64,000 nt of DNA, from NCBI GenBank assembly GCA_964563505.1, contig CAZLXW010000010.1, positions 22,048 through 86,047 of the forward strand, given 5' to 3'. Shown here in pieces: positions 52,018 through 61,010 of the stretch; position 1 is the stretch's first letter; every line of letters starts with the position of its first letter. A program made the position numbers and the translations under genes. Under the pieces are notes generated by a model. It had not been told where the DNA came from, ran no database searches, and worked only from the letters and a program-made list of their open reading frames with translations. Source of the DNA: UBA1351 sp964563505 (GTDB lineage Bacteria > Bacillota > Clostridia > Lachnospirales > Vallitaleaceae).

Positions 52018-53172
52018 TTACTCCTCAAACAAAGATTCATCAAACGGATTGACATCTGCTTCCACATTTTGGCTATTATTTGCGCTTAAAAATAAGACAT
52101 CTGGATTTTCCAATTCTTCTTTAGAAATAAACCCAATCTCTTTGGCTTGTGTTTCACTCTTTATATCGATACGATATCCTGTCAATTTAGCTGCTAAACG
52201 CGCATTTTGTCCTTCTTTACCGATGGCAAGTGATAATTGATAATCCGGCACAATAACTTTTGCACTTTTTTCCGGTTTATTCACTGCTACTTGTACAACT
52301 TTTGAAGGACTTAACGATGCCGCAATAAACTCTGCCACATTTTCATTCCAAGGAATAATATCAATTTTCTCGCCATTGAGCTCGTTAACAATAATACTTA
52401 CTCTTGATCCATTATGACCGACACAAGAACCGACAGGATCTACTTCCTCTTTTGTTGAATGTACCGCGATTTTTGTTCGTGAACCTGCTTCACGAGAAAT
52501 CGATTTAATCTCAACCGTTCCGTCATGAACTTCAGGGACTTCATTTTCAAAGAGACGTTTCACTAAATCCGGGTGTGTTCTCGACACATAAATCTTGGGA
52601 CCTTTCGTTCCGGATTTTACCTCGATGACATAAACTTTTATACGTTCATTCATTAAGTATACTTCTCCGGGGACTTGTTCTTTGTCTGCTAAAATAGCAT
52701 CGATTTTTCCGAGATTTACAATAACACTGTCCTTTGCACTTCGCTGAATAATGCCTGTAACAACTTCTTTTTCTTTCTCTTGATATGAATTGAGTAATAA
52801 ATCACGTTCCGCTTCGCGTATCTTTTGTACGACAACTTGCTTGGCTTTTTGAGCCGCAATTCGACCAAAATCTTTAGGCGTCACTTCAATTTGAACATGA
52901 TCTTCTAACTCTAAATTCGGATCAATTTCTCGTGCATCTGATAGAGAAATCTGAAGTTCTTTATGTTCCACGTTTTCGACAACTTCTTTTTCAGCAAGAA
53001 CAACAACATTTCCTTGTTCGTTGTCAATCGTTACTTGAATATTTTGTGACGTACCAAAATGATTTTTACAAGCCGTTAATAAGGAATTTTCAATGGCTTC
53101 TAACAAAACCTCTTTGCTAATATTTTTTTCTTTTTCAATTTGCTCTAATGCCTGAATGAATTCAGCATTCAT
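52018..53172 (-). CDS. nusA: Transcription termination/antitermination factor NusA
   Basis: NusA binds RNA polymerase and RNA to modulate pausing and termination. The 384-residue product has the N-terminal polymerase-binding domain with EALEQIEKEKNISKEVLLEA. An S1 domain and two KH domains follow (CVGHNGSRVSIIVNELNGEK near 250; SLAIGKEGQNARLAAKLTG near 318). Its own operon leader contains a promoter followed by a terminator hairpin, which fits NusA self-control. Confidence 0.97.
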   Translation of the reverse strand: MNAEFIQALEQIEKEKNISKEVLLEAIENSLLTACKNHFGTSQNIQVTIDNEQGNVVVLAEKEVVENVEHKELQISLSDAREIDPNLELEDHVQIEVTPKDFGRIAAQKAKQVVVQKIREAERDLLLNSYQEKEKEVVTGIIQRSAKDSVIVNLGKIDAILADKEQVPGEVYLMNERIKVYVIEVKSGTKGPKIYVSRTHPDLVKRLFENEVPEVHDGTVEIKSISREAGSRTKIAVHSTKEEVDPVGSCVGHNGSRVSIIVNELNGEKIDIIPWNENVAEFIAASLSPSKVVQVAVNKPEKSAKVIVPDYQLSLAIGKEGQNARLAAKLTGYRIDIKSETQAKEIGFISKEELENPDVLFLSANNSQNVEADVNPFDESLFEE

Positions 53173-53195
53173 TGTTATATCCTCCTTAAACCTAC

Positions 53196-53660
53196 CTAAA
53201 AGATGATTGCTAGGCGTATGATTGCAATATCTTTTCGAGGAAACACTTGGGTTTCTCCTTCAATATCAATCGTAAGCGTTTCTTCATCATAAGCTACCAA
53301 TTCACCTGAAAATTCCTTGACTTTATCGATCGCTTTATAAAGTTTGAGTTCCACCATATCACCTAGATGTCGTTCAAAATCCTTATCCTTTTTCAAAGGA
53401 CGATCTAGTCCTGGAGAACTCACCTCCAAAATATAAGGTTCTTTGATCGGATCTTTTTCATCAAGTTTTTTGTCCAATGCCCGGCTAACTATTTCACAAT
53501 CATTCACCGTAATACCGTCAGGTTTATCCAGATATACTCTCAAATACCATTGATTCGCTTCTTTGATATATTCAACATCAACACATTCAAATCCATTGTC
53601 TTGTAGAATAGGTTCAAGAAGTTCATAGGTTAACTTTTCGATTGAATCTTTCGAAGCCAT
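53196..53660 (-). CDS. rimP: Ribosome maturation factor RimP
   Basis: A small 30S assembly factor. ATG 53660 (MASKDSIEKLTYELL) follows GGAAAGG; the ORF upstream would run through the leader hairpin and is rejected. The 154-residue product has CVDVEYIKEANQWYLRVYLD and LEVSSPGLDRPLKKDKDF. It is first gene of the rimP-nusA-ylxR-ylxQ-infB-rbfA operon. Confidence 0.96.
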   Translation of the reverse strand: MASKDSIEKLTYELLEPILQDNGFECVDVEYIKEANQWYLRVYLDKPDGITVNDCEIVSRALDKKLDEKDPIKEPYILEVSSPGLDRPLKKDKDFERHLGDMVELKLYKAIDKVKEFSGELVAYDEETLTIDIEGETQVFPRKDIAIIRLAIIF

Positions 53661-53683
53661 AGCAACACATCCTTTCCTTCTGC

Positions 53684-53711
53684 AAATAAAAGAGTGGACA
53701 AATGTCCACTC
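53684..53711 (-). terminator. Terminator-like hairpin in the rimP-nusA leader (candidate attenuator)
   Basis: GAGTGGAC and GTCCACTC form a perfect eight-base-pair stem with loop ATTT, followed on the minus strand by TTTTATTT. It lies after a promoter and only about 24 bases before rimP, so it can stop transcripts of the operon itself as well as those of gpsA. Confidence 0.8.
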
Positions 53712-53738
53712 CTTTCGCATTAATAACTTATCTTTTAC

Positions 53739-53767
53739 ATTATAGCATAACTTCATGTAGATTACAA
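53739..53767 (-). promoter_or_regulatory. rimP-nusA operon promoter
   Basis: TTGTAA, 17 bases, TATAAT on the minus strand, with an extended TG motif. The -35 covers the gpsA stop codon. The leader is about 70 bases and contains the terminator hairpin. Confidence 0.75.
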
Positions 53768-54754
53768 GTTCTCAAATTTCTTTTCCCTATTCATCAGTTC
53801 AGATACTGCTATTCTTGGATCTATCTGATTAAAAAGCACTTCGTTCACCTTTTCAATAATTGGCATATCGACGTGATATTTGTGTGCTAAACCTAGTGCA
53901 GCTTTTGCAGAATATACGCCTTCAACGACCATTTTCACTTCATCTAATGCTTCTTGAAGTGTTTTGCCTTGCCCAATAAGTATACCAGCTCGACGATTTC
54001 GACTATGCATGGATGTACAGGTTACGATTAAGTCACCAATGCCGGACAATCCATTAAAGGTCATTGGATCGGCCCCCATTTGTTCCCCAAGTCGACTGAT
54101 TTCTGAAATACCCCGTGTCATAAGAGCGGCTTTTGTATTGTCCCCATACCCTAAACCATCGGATATACCTGCAGCTAAGGCAATAACGTTTTTAAGGGCT
54201 CCGCCAAGTTCAATTCCAATCAAATCTGAACTGCCATATACACGGAAGTTTTCATTCATAAATGCATCTTGTACTCGTTTTACGATGCGATCACTTTTTG
54301 AGCCCACAACGACGGAAGTTGGAATTCCTCTAGCAACCTCCTCGGCATGTGATGGACCGGATAGAACAGCAACTTCAACATCTGCTATTTCATCTAGGAC
54401 AATTTCTTCAAGAGTTTTTAGACTCGTCTCCTCAATCCCTTTTGCAACGTTAACAATAATTTGATTTGATGTAACATAAGCTTTCATGGCTTTTGCTGTA
54501 GCCCGAACAAAGGTTGACGGAACTGCTAAAATCAATATATCTTGATTTTTGATTGCAAAACTTAAATCTGATGTATACATTAATGTATCCGGCAAAGTAA
54601 TCCCGGGAAGTTTTGCCACATTTTCTTTGGCCTCTTGGATGGCTTTTATTTCAGCATCAAATTTAGACCATACTGTTACTTTATGATGATTGTCATCAAG
54701 AACTTTCGCGAGGGCACATCCCCATCCTCCAGAACCTATTACACTGACTTTCAT
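53762..54754 (-). CDS. gpsA: Glycerol-3-phosphate dehydrogenase [NAD(P)+]
   Basis: Makes sn-glycerol-3-phosphate for phospholipid synthesis. The 330-residue product has the dinucleotide motif VIGSGGWGCALAKVL at the start, ILAVPSTFVRATA near 75 and GVEE-type KGIEETSLKTLEEI near 112. The catalytic lysine region ELGGALKNVIALAAGISDGL lies near 182. It is encoded just after plsY, the next enzyme's gene, which acylates its product. Confidence 0.97.
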   Translation of the reverse strand: MKVSVIGSGGWGCALAKVLDDNHHKVTVWSKFDAEIKAIQEAKENVAKLPGITLPDTLMYTSDLSFAIKNQDILILAVPSTFVRATAKAMKAYVTSNQIIVNVAKGIEETSLKTLEEIVLDEIADVEVAVLSGPSHAEEVARGIPTSVVVGSKSDRIVKRVQDAFMNENFRVYGSSDLIGIELGGALKNVIALAAGISDGLGYGDNTKAALMTRGISEISRLGEQMGADPMTFNGLSGIGDLIVTCTSMHSRNRRAGILIGQGKTLQEALDEVKMVVEGVYSAKAALGLAHKYHVDMPIIEKVNEVLFNQIDPRIAVSELMNREKKFENL

Positions 54755-54766
54755 AATTTCACCTCA

Positions 54767-55369
54767 TTATTTTTTGTTATTTTTACCGAGTTTATTTTCA
54801 TTTCCATTTATTAACCTTCGTATATTTGCACGATGTTGATAAATGGCTAGAAGCATAAGTATTAAGCTCACCATAAAAATTTCGATGTTTATCGCTTGGA
54901 AAACATAAAATAAGACCGGCATAAAAACAGCCATAAACAAAGAACCAACAGACACGTATTTCGTCAAGAAAATGATTAGTGCCATAATGAGCATCATCAT
55001 AATGCCGGCTCTAAAGTCAACCGCATAAATAAGTCCAAGTGTAGAAGCAATACCTTTTCCGCCTTTAAACTTCAAAAAGACCGGCCAGTTATGACCTAGT
55101 ATTACACCTAAACCGGCATAAATAGCAACGGTAGCACTCTGACCCGCCCATTGATACATAATATAATAGGCAACAACGGACTTTAATAAGTCGCCCACAA
55201 AAGTAAGGCCACCAAGTTTCCATCCCATCACACGAATCGCGTTTGTTGTACCGGAATTTTTGCTTCCGTATTCGCGTATGTCGATATGTTCTTTAAAATG
55301 ACCGATTAGATACGCAAAGTTAATACACCCGATAAAATATCCTAAAATTACCGCAACAATTCGCAACAT
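54767..55369 (-). CDS. plsY: Glycerol-3-phosphate acyltransferase PlsY
   Basis: A polytopic membrane enzyme that moves acyl groups from acyl phosphate to glycerol-3-phosphate. ATG 55369 (MLRIVAVILGYFIG) follows AAAGGAG; the longer in-frame reading into der is rejected. The 200-residue product has the family motifs GSKNSGTTNAIRVMG near residue 37, GHNWPVFLKFKGGKGIAST near 98, and a conserved HRANIRRL-type stretch near the C terminus. Confidence 0.96.
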   Translation of the reverse strand: MLRIVAVILGYFIGCINFAYLIGHFKEHIDIREYGSKNSGTTNAIRVMGWKLGGLTFVGDLLKSVVAYYIMYQWAGQSATVAIYAGLGVILGHNWPVFLKFKGGKGIASTLGLIYAVDFRAGIMMMLIMALIIFLTKYVSVGSLFMAVFMPVLFYVFQAINIEIFMVSLILMLLAIYQHRANIRRLINGNENKLGKNNKK

Positions 55370-55370
55370 A

Positions 55371-56702
55371 TTACTTCTCCTTTCGCTCTCTGGCAATTAA
55401 TCGAATCGGAGTTCCTTTAAAACCAAACGCTTCACGAATTTGATTTTCAATATATCGTGTATAGGAAAAATGCATCAATTCTTTATCATTAATGAATAAA
55501 ATAAAGGTTGGTGGTTTAATGGATACCTGTGTCATATAATAAATCTTAAGACGTTTTCCTTTATCAGACGGAGGTTGATTCATTGCCATTGCATCATAGA
55601 GAATTTCATTCATAACCCCCGTTTGAATGCGCATTGATTGATTCTGAATAACCATATCAATGGTTTCAAACATTTTATTGATACGAAGTCCGGTCACTGC
55701 CGATATAAAAACAATCGGTGCATATGTCATATAAGCTAATGTCGTTTGAACTGTATCAAGGAAGCGATACATGGTTTTGTCGTCTTTTTCAAGTGCATCC
55801 CATTTATTGACGACAATGACGGCGCCTTTTCCTCGATCGTGAGCAATTCCTGCAATTTTAGCATCTTGTTCTGTGATACCTTCTGTAGCATCAATCATAA
55901 TCAATACAAGATCGGATTTTTCAATACTTGCGACCGTTCGAACAATAGAATAGCGTTCAAGATCTTCTTTAATCTTGTTTTTACGACGTAAACCAGCAGT
56001 ATCAATTAATCGATACTGTTTGTCATCATAGGTAATCAAGGTATTAATAGCATCACGGGTTGTACCTGCGATGTCACTAACGATGAGACGTTCTTCACCT
56101 AGGATTTTGTTAATAAGTGACGATTTTCCAACATTGGGCTTACCCACAATGGCAATACTTGGAATTTCATCTTCCTCTTCATCATTGTTTTCGTCGAAGA
56201 AATCTTTGAATTGACCAACAACGGCATCTAGCATATCCCCTAACCCTTGAGCATTGGATGCAGCAACTGGGTAAGGCTCTCCTAATCCAAGATTATAGAA
56301 TTCAAAAACATCATATTGATATTTTTTAAAGGAGTCCACTTTGTTAACGCAAAGAACAATAGGCTTCTTTGAGCGTCTTAACATATCGGCAACTTTACCA
56401 TCTGAATCCGTTAATCCAGTTTGTACATCAACCATAAAAATAATAACATCTGCTGTTTCTATAGCGATTTCCGCCTGTGCACGCATATGATTTAAAATTA
56501 AGTCTTGACTATCGGGTTCTATACCCCCGGTATCAATGAGTGTAAAATCATATTTTAGCCATGATACATCTGCATAAATACGATCTCTTGTAACCCCCGG
56601 CGTATCTTTCACTATTGAAATGTTTTCTCCGGCTAAACGGTTAAATAATGTCGATTTCCCGACATTGGGTCTGCCGACTACTGCTACTATTGGTTTACTC
56701 AT
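55371..56702 (-). CDS. der: Ribosome biogenesis GTPase Der
   Basis: Der has two tandem GTPase domains and a KH-like C-terminal domain and acts in 50S assembly. Both P-loops are seen: GRPNVGKSTLFNRL near residue 10 and GKPNVGKSSLINKI near 185. DTPGVTRDRIY and NKWDALEKDD are also present. ATG 56702 follows AAGGAG; an upstream in-frame TTG is rejected. The product has 443 residues. Confidence 0.97.
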   Translation of the reverse strand: MSKPIVAVVGRPNVGKSTLFNRLAGENISIVKDTPGVTRDRIYADVSWLKYDFTLIDTGGIEPDSQDLILNHMRAQAEIAIETADVIIFMVDVQTGLTDSDGKVADMLRRSKKPIVLCVNKVDSFKKYQYDVFEFYNLGLGEPYPVAASNAQGLGDMLDAVVGQFKDFFDENNDEEEDEIPSIAIVGKPNVGKSSLINKILGEERLIVSDIAGTTRDAINTLITYDDKQYRLIDTAGLRRKNKIKEDLERYSIVRTVASIEKSDLVLIMIDATEGITEQDAKIAGIAHDRGKGAVIVVNKWDALEKDDKTMYRFLDTVQTTLAYMTYAPIVFISAVTGLRINKMFETIDMVIQNQSMRIQTGVMNEILYDAMAMNQPPSDKGKRLKIYYMTQVSIKPPTFILFINDKELMHFSYTRYIENQIREAFGFKGTPIRLIARERKEK

Positions 56703-58035
56703 GTTCAATCTCCTTACCCGTCATTGCGTCAAATAATAGGCTACCGTTTATTCGCATAGATACTACCTTTGTGTTTAACGCTTCACTAAGTTCTTCTAAG
56801 GTTATGTCATCTAAAAATACATGTTCATCTGATTTTAACATATTCTCAGGAATGTAGATGCATTCACCTAAATCTAATTGTTGACACTGTTTAATAATGT
56901 CTTGTCCCGTTACAAGTCCTGACACCGTTATTCGCGGACCGAAAAATTCATTTTCAATTCCGACAACATGTGTCTTTGTTCTTATTTTTTCTAAGTTTTT
57001 GATTTGCTCACTAAAAAACTCCATCACTGGCTGAAATAATTTTCCTGTGATTATAGTCACCTTTGAATAAAGGTTATTGTGCTTGTCGTCATAAGAAAAA
57101 TTATGTAGAGTTTCTTGAAATTCATTTTTTATTAATCGCGTCATACCGACTCCATTTTCATACTGCAAGTAGCCATCATATGTCGCCTCACTAGGAACAT
57201 CCTCGCCAGCTAAAAAGTAAAATTCGTCTCCGGCATGAATAAAATGTTTGTTCGATTTTTGATAAAACTCAGCTTGGTATTTCGAAACAAGATCAATTAT
57301 CTGTCTTGCATCTTCTAAGCTAAAGGGCTCAAGCTTGTCTAAATGGGCACGATACTTTGTAAGTCCCACCGGAACAATAGATACACTCTGAAGATAGGGG
57401 GCATATTTATACATTTCCCGTATAGAATAATCCAGTGCCTCTTGATCATTGATTCCTTTACATAAAACAATTTGTCCATTCATTGTTATACCGGCGTCAT
57501 ATAATTGATCCATATATTGAATCAAATTTCCGGCAAAACGATTATGTAGCATTTCTTTACGTAAGTCCATGTTCATCGTATGAATCGAAATATTAATCGG
57601 TGATAATTTATAATCAAGGATACGTTGAAAGTCTTTATCCTTCATATTTGTCATTGTAATATAATTCCCCTGCAAAAAGGATAATCGTGCATCATCGTCT
57701 TTAAAATACATGGTTTCTCGCATTCCCGGAGGAAGCTGATCAATAAAGCAGAATACACACTTATTATGACAGGACTTATATTCATCCATTAATCCGGATT
57801 CGAATTCGATACCTAAGGTATCATAGGGTTCTTTTTCAACGAATAATTCCCATTCTTCATTTGTTGACGGTCGATATATAAGGAGTTCAATCTCCTCGTC
57901 ATTTTCTATATAACGATAATCAAGAACATCTTCAATGTCTTGACCGTTTATAGATATTAGTTCATCTCCAGGCTTTAATTCCAATTCTTCTGCAATGCTG
58001 TTTGCCTCTATGGATTTGATAATATGTTTGCTCAT
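56695..58035 (-). CDS. DUF512 radical-SAM protein with N-terminal PDZ domain (TIGR03279 type)
   Basis: The 446-residue product has an N-terminal PDZ-like domain (ELKPGDELISINGQDIED near residue 18). A radical-SAM-type cysteine motif CHNKCVFCF follows at about 92-100, then the conserved QLPPGMRETMYFKDDD. The C-terminal DUF512 domain starts near 280. The reaction is unknown. The gene precedes der and overlaps it by eight bases, a widespread linkage in Clostridia. Confidence 0.9.
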   Translation of the reverse strand: MSKHIIKSIEANSIAEELELKPGDELISINGQDIEDVLDYRYIENDEEIELLIYRPSTNEEWELFVEKEPYDTLGIEFESGLMDEYKSCHNKCVFCFIDQLPPGMRETMYFKDDDARLSFLQGNYITMTNMKDKDFQRILDYKLSPINISIHTMNMDLRKEMLHNRFAGNLIQYMDQLYDAGITMNGQIVLCKGINDQEALDYSIREMYKYAPYLQSVSIVPVGLTKYRAHLDKLEPFSLEDARQIIDLVSKYQAEFYQKSNKHFIHAGDEFYFLAGEDVPSEATYDGYLQYENGVGMTRLIKNEFQETLHNFSYDDKHNNLYSKVTIITGKLFQPVMEFFSEQIKNLEKIRTKTHVVGIENEFFGPRITVSGLVTGQDIIKQCQQLDLGECIYIPENMLKSDEHVFLDDITLEELSEALNTKVVSMRINGSLLFDAMTGKEIEHE

Positions 58036-58045
58036 AATGCACCTC

Positions 58046-58843
58046 TTATCTTAGAGCGAATATTGCTACTTGACTTCCTCTTGAGGTTCCCATGCGTCGA
58101 TGTGAAAAAAATAAATCATCATGGCATGACGTACATAATGAACTCACTTCAATATTCGATGACTTAACACCCGCTTGTTCAAACATGCATAGGTTTGCCA
58201 TTTTTAAATCCAACATATATTTTGTAGAATCGTCATGGGATGGGAACACAATCTTTCCTATTATATCATCATTAAAGGATAAATCAAACTCTTTTTTTAC
58301 ATCTTCAGATACTTGGTAACAACATTTTCCAATGGCCGGCCCAATTCCAATTAAAACATCCTTTGCTTGTGTTTTGTATTTTCTTTGCATAGTCTCAAGA
58401 GTTTTTAAGCCGATTTTTTTAACGGTTCCTCTCCAACCACTATGGCTAAGAGCAATCGCTTTATGGATGGGATCATAGAAAAATAAGGGAACGCAGTCTG
58501 CATAAAATGTTGTTAATCCAATATTCGGCTTATTTGTCACCATGCCATCAATGTTTTTGATGGTGCTTTCACGACAAATCCCCATTCCTAAATGTTCTTC
58601 ATTTATTTCCATGACTGCATCCTTATGTACTTGGTCCGATAAGACGAGCTTTTCAATAGAAAGTCCTAATGTCTTGGTCACGCGTTGATAATTTTCAATA
58701 ACATTCTCATAGGCATCTCCACGATTAAAACCCATATTTAAGGATGCAAAAGCATCTTTGCTTACACCACCTAATCGTGTTGTATAACAATGTGTAATTT
58801 CTTTGATGTTTTTTAACATGTCAAATTGAAACAAGTTATCCAT
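58046..58843 (-). CDS. pgeF: Peptidoglycan editing factor PgeF
   Basis: A cytoplasmic multicopper-oxidase-like (DUF152/YfiH) protein. In this family it removes wrongly built UDP-MurNAc-L-Ser, and other members have purine nucleoside phosphorylase activity. The 265-residue product has the metal-site motif TTFYADCVPLFFYDP near residue 112 and ALSHSGWRGTVKKIG near 133. SLCTSCHDDLFFSHRRMGTS lies near 235. Confidence 0.93.
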   Translation of the reverse strand: MDNLFQFDMLKNIKEITHCYTTRLGGVSKDAFASLNMGFNRGDAYENVIENYQRVTKTLGLSIEKLVLSDQVHKDAVMEINEEHLGMGICRESTIKNIDGMVTNKPNIGLTTFYADCVPLFFYDPIHKAIALSHSGWRGTVKKIGLKTLETMQRKYKTQAKDVLIGIGPAIGKCCYQVSEDVKKEFDLSFNDDIIGKIVFPSHDDSTKYMLDLKMANLCMFEQAGVKSSNIEVSSLCTSCHDDLFFSHRRMGTSRGSQVAIFALR

Positions 58844-59186
58844 GATAGTTAAATGCTCCTTTATGATATTCTAATTGATTACCCGTCCACAAAGCAACAT
58901 CAAATCGAACCGGTCGGTCAATCCATCGAACTTCTTTTGTATACCATACCGCCGATTGGGTGATTTTTCGTTGCTTTCGATAATCGATGGCATACGATGG
59001 ATGTCCATAGGCCATTGATGACCTGTATTTCACTTCTATAAATACAAGACTATCTTGATCTTTTGCAATAATGTCAAGCTCTCCGCATTTACACGAATAA
59101 TTTTTTGTTACAAGTTCCATGCCTTGCTCTTGAATATAGACACATGTTTTTTCTTCATATAGAGTACCTTTTGAACGATTATTCAT
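58836..59186 (-). CDS. yraN: YraN family putative endonuclease
   Basis: A small restriction-endonuclease-like (UPF0102) protein of 116 residues. The nuclease core is visible: GELDIIAKDQDSLVFIEVKY near residue 36 and the DYRKQRKI helix near 70. The cellular role is unknown. It overlaps the pgeF start by eight bases and is usual in the rnhB neighbourhood. Confidence 0.92.
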   Translation of the reverse strand: MNNRSKGTLYEEKTCVYIQEQGMELVTKNYSCKCGELDIIAKDQDSLVFIEVKYRSSMAYGHPSYAIDYRKQRKITQSAVWYTKEVRWIDRPVRFDVALWTGNQLEYHKGAFNYHG

Positions 59187-59187
59187 C

Positions 59188-59457
59188 TTACACCATCTTA
59201 TCCCTTAATTGATCCAAGTCAGATACAAAGATCATGATTTCCGCGACAATCTGATAAAGTTCTTCCGGAATTTGATCCCCTAAATCTAGACGATTTAATT
59301 CCTCAGCAAGTTTCTCATCCTTATAGATTGGGACATCAGCTTTTGAGGCCTTCTTGAGGATATTTTCTGCGACAATGCCTTTTCCTGTAGCGACAACATT
59401 GGGAGCTTGGTCGCCCGGATTGTACCTTATCGCTGTAGCTTTTTTTCGTTTATCCAT
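59188..59457 (-). CDS. flhX: FlhB C-terminal-like protein (FlhX/YlqH type)
   Basis: An 89-residue stand-alone copy of the cytoplasmic tail of the flagellar export switch FlhB. It has ATAIRYNPGDQAPNVVATGK and VPIYKDEKLAEELNRLDLG, the conserved flank of the FlhB cleavage region, and lacks the membrane domain. Such proteins can partly replace the FlhB tail. ATG 59457 follows AGGGCG, four bases after the FliK-like stop; an upstream in-frame ATG is rejected. Confidence 0.85.
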   Translation of the reverse strand: MDKRKKATAIRYNPGDQAPNVVATGKGIVAENILKKASKADVPIYKDEKLAEELNRLDLGDQIPEELYQIVAEIMIFVSDLDQLRDKMV

Positions 59458-59461
59458 TTTA

Positions 59462-61006
59462 TCACGCCCTAACATCAAATGTAAATCGCTTGGGTTCTGA
59501 TGTTGCCTTTTGTTCATTAAAAAATGCATTTATACCACTTAAATCTTCATCTTGCAATCGTACCCCTAGGCCAAGTACATTGAAGGATTTATTTATTAAT
59601 TGTTTATGTAGTGTTAATGTATTCTCCTGTAAAAGTCGTTCAGAATCCTGGCCATCTACATAAAATGTAACTTCAACATTTTTTGCATGTTTTGCTATAT
59701 ATACATCCATGTGACCTAGATTCTTAAAATCAAGACGTAACAAAGCGGTTATACGTTCATCATTATTTTTTTTTGGGCTTTTCTTATTCATAATATATAA
59801 CTGACTATTGACAAATTGTTGGTTCAACATAATGGGGAGATGTACAAATTGAAAGTTTTGCTGTAATTGATTCATCACTTCTATACCTGTTTTCAATTGC
59901 TGTACTTCCTTAAGAACTTTTTCTCCGGATTGAGAACTTTCATTTTGTATACTCGACTCAAGAACATCAACAAAACGTTCATATATTTTATTAAAGTGTT
60001 TCGATATATTTTCATAACGTTCTAAGTCGCCACGACTAAGTAACATCGATTGATTTAATACATTTTCTGTTAACCGTTCAGCTAAAGCTTCTTTTATATA
60101 GGTTTTCATATCTTCTGTGATTGGCAATTTCTCAAAGAACGTATTCAATTCATTGATTGTTTTTATTTCACTAAAGCTCGGCATTTTTTCTAACACAGCC
60201 ACTTTGACCGCTTCCGGCAATTGAGGCAGAACAGTTTCTCTGAGTGTCGTTTTAATATGCTGTAGTTGTTGAGGCGGTAATTCCACGTCTTGACTTGGTG
60301 GACGTACGTCCTTTTGAACCAAAGAAATAGCCGCTTTTATAAGAATCGAAGTCGATTGATCCGGTGGAACCAACTTTTCCAACACCATCTGTACATCCGG
60401 TTCTTTGATTAATGTTGAGGCCATTCGACTTAATGACGTTAAATCTTTCGAAATATTTTGCTCATCGTTCAGAAGTTGGTCTACATACTGTATGGATTCA
60501 TCGGATACGATTAAATTATTCTTAACCAGAAAAATTAGTGTGTCAATTTTTGCTTCCGGAAAACGTTTTGTATACATATGGAGCTGTTGTAGGGTCTCTT
60601 TATTCACCGGCATATTTTTTTCCATTAAGTGTTTAATGATATCTATATTTTGGGGAGTTTCTTCAAGCTTAGCATTGGTTAATATATCAGAAATATTTTG
60701 AAGTGTTGAATTTCCGTCAATAACCGGTTTCAGTGTTAATTGTTCTGTTGTAGAGTCCTTAATTTCAAAGGTTAATCGATCCCCAATTTTAAATGGAAAA
60801 TCTTCTAACATCTTTGCTGTCATTTGTTGTCCATTCAAGAGGCGAATGGTTACTTTGTTTTGTAATATATCGAGTATTTCACCTTCTAGCAATTGCCCTT
60901 TTTCAGGCAAAACATATCGGTCCACACCTTTTATTCCTTGTGAACGTAGATTGTCGCTTACTGATTTGTTTGATCTATTTAATATATTTGAGATATCAAT
61001 TCGCAT
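59462..61006 (-). CDS. FliK-like protein beside rnhB (YlqG type)
   Basis: A 514-residue cytoplasmic protein with an N-terminal beta segment (GQLLEGEILDILQNKVTIRL, about 38-57). A long Gln- and Leu-rich helical middle follows. The C-terminal domain, about 420-500, has ALLRLDFKNLGHMDVYIAK and VEVTFYVDGQD, resembling the hook-length control (FliK) C-terminal fold. Pairing with flhX suggests a role near type III export. The family function is not settled. ATG 61006 follows GAGGAG. Confidence 0.7.
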   Translation of the reverse strand: MRIDISNILNRSNKSVSDNLRSQGIKGVDRYVLPEKGQLLEGEILDILQNKVTIRLLNGQQMTAKMLEDFPFKIGDRLTFEIKDSTTEQLTLKPVIDGNSTLQNISDILTNAKLEETPQNIDIIKHLMEKNMPVNKETLQQLHMYTKRFPEAKIDTLIFLVKNNLIVSDESIQYVDQLLNDEQNISKDLTSLSRMASTLIKEPDVQMVLEKLVPPDQSTSILIKAAISLVQKDVRPPSQDVELPPQQLQHIKTTLRETVLPQLPEAVKVAVLEKMPSFSEIKTINELNTFFEKLPITEDMKTYIKEALAERLTENVLNQSMLLSRGDLERYENISKHFNKIYERFVDVLESSIQNESSQSGEKVLKEVQQLKTGIEVMNQLQQNFQFVHLPIMLNQQFVNSQLYIMNKKSPKKNNDERITALLRLDFKNLGHMDVYIAKHAKNVEVTFYVDGQDSERLLQENTLTLHKQLINKSFNVLGLGVRLQDEDLSGINAFFNEQKATSEPKRFTFDVRA

Positions 61007-61010
61007 GATA

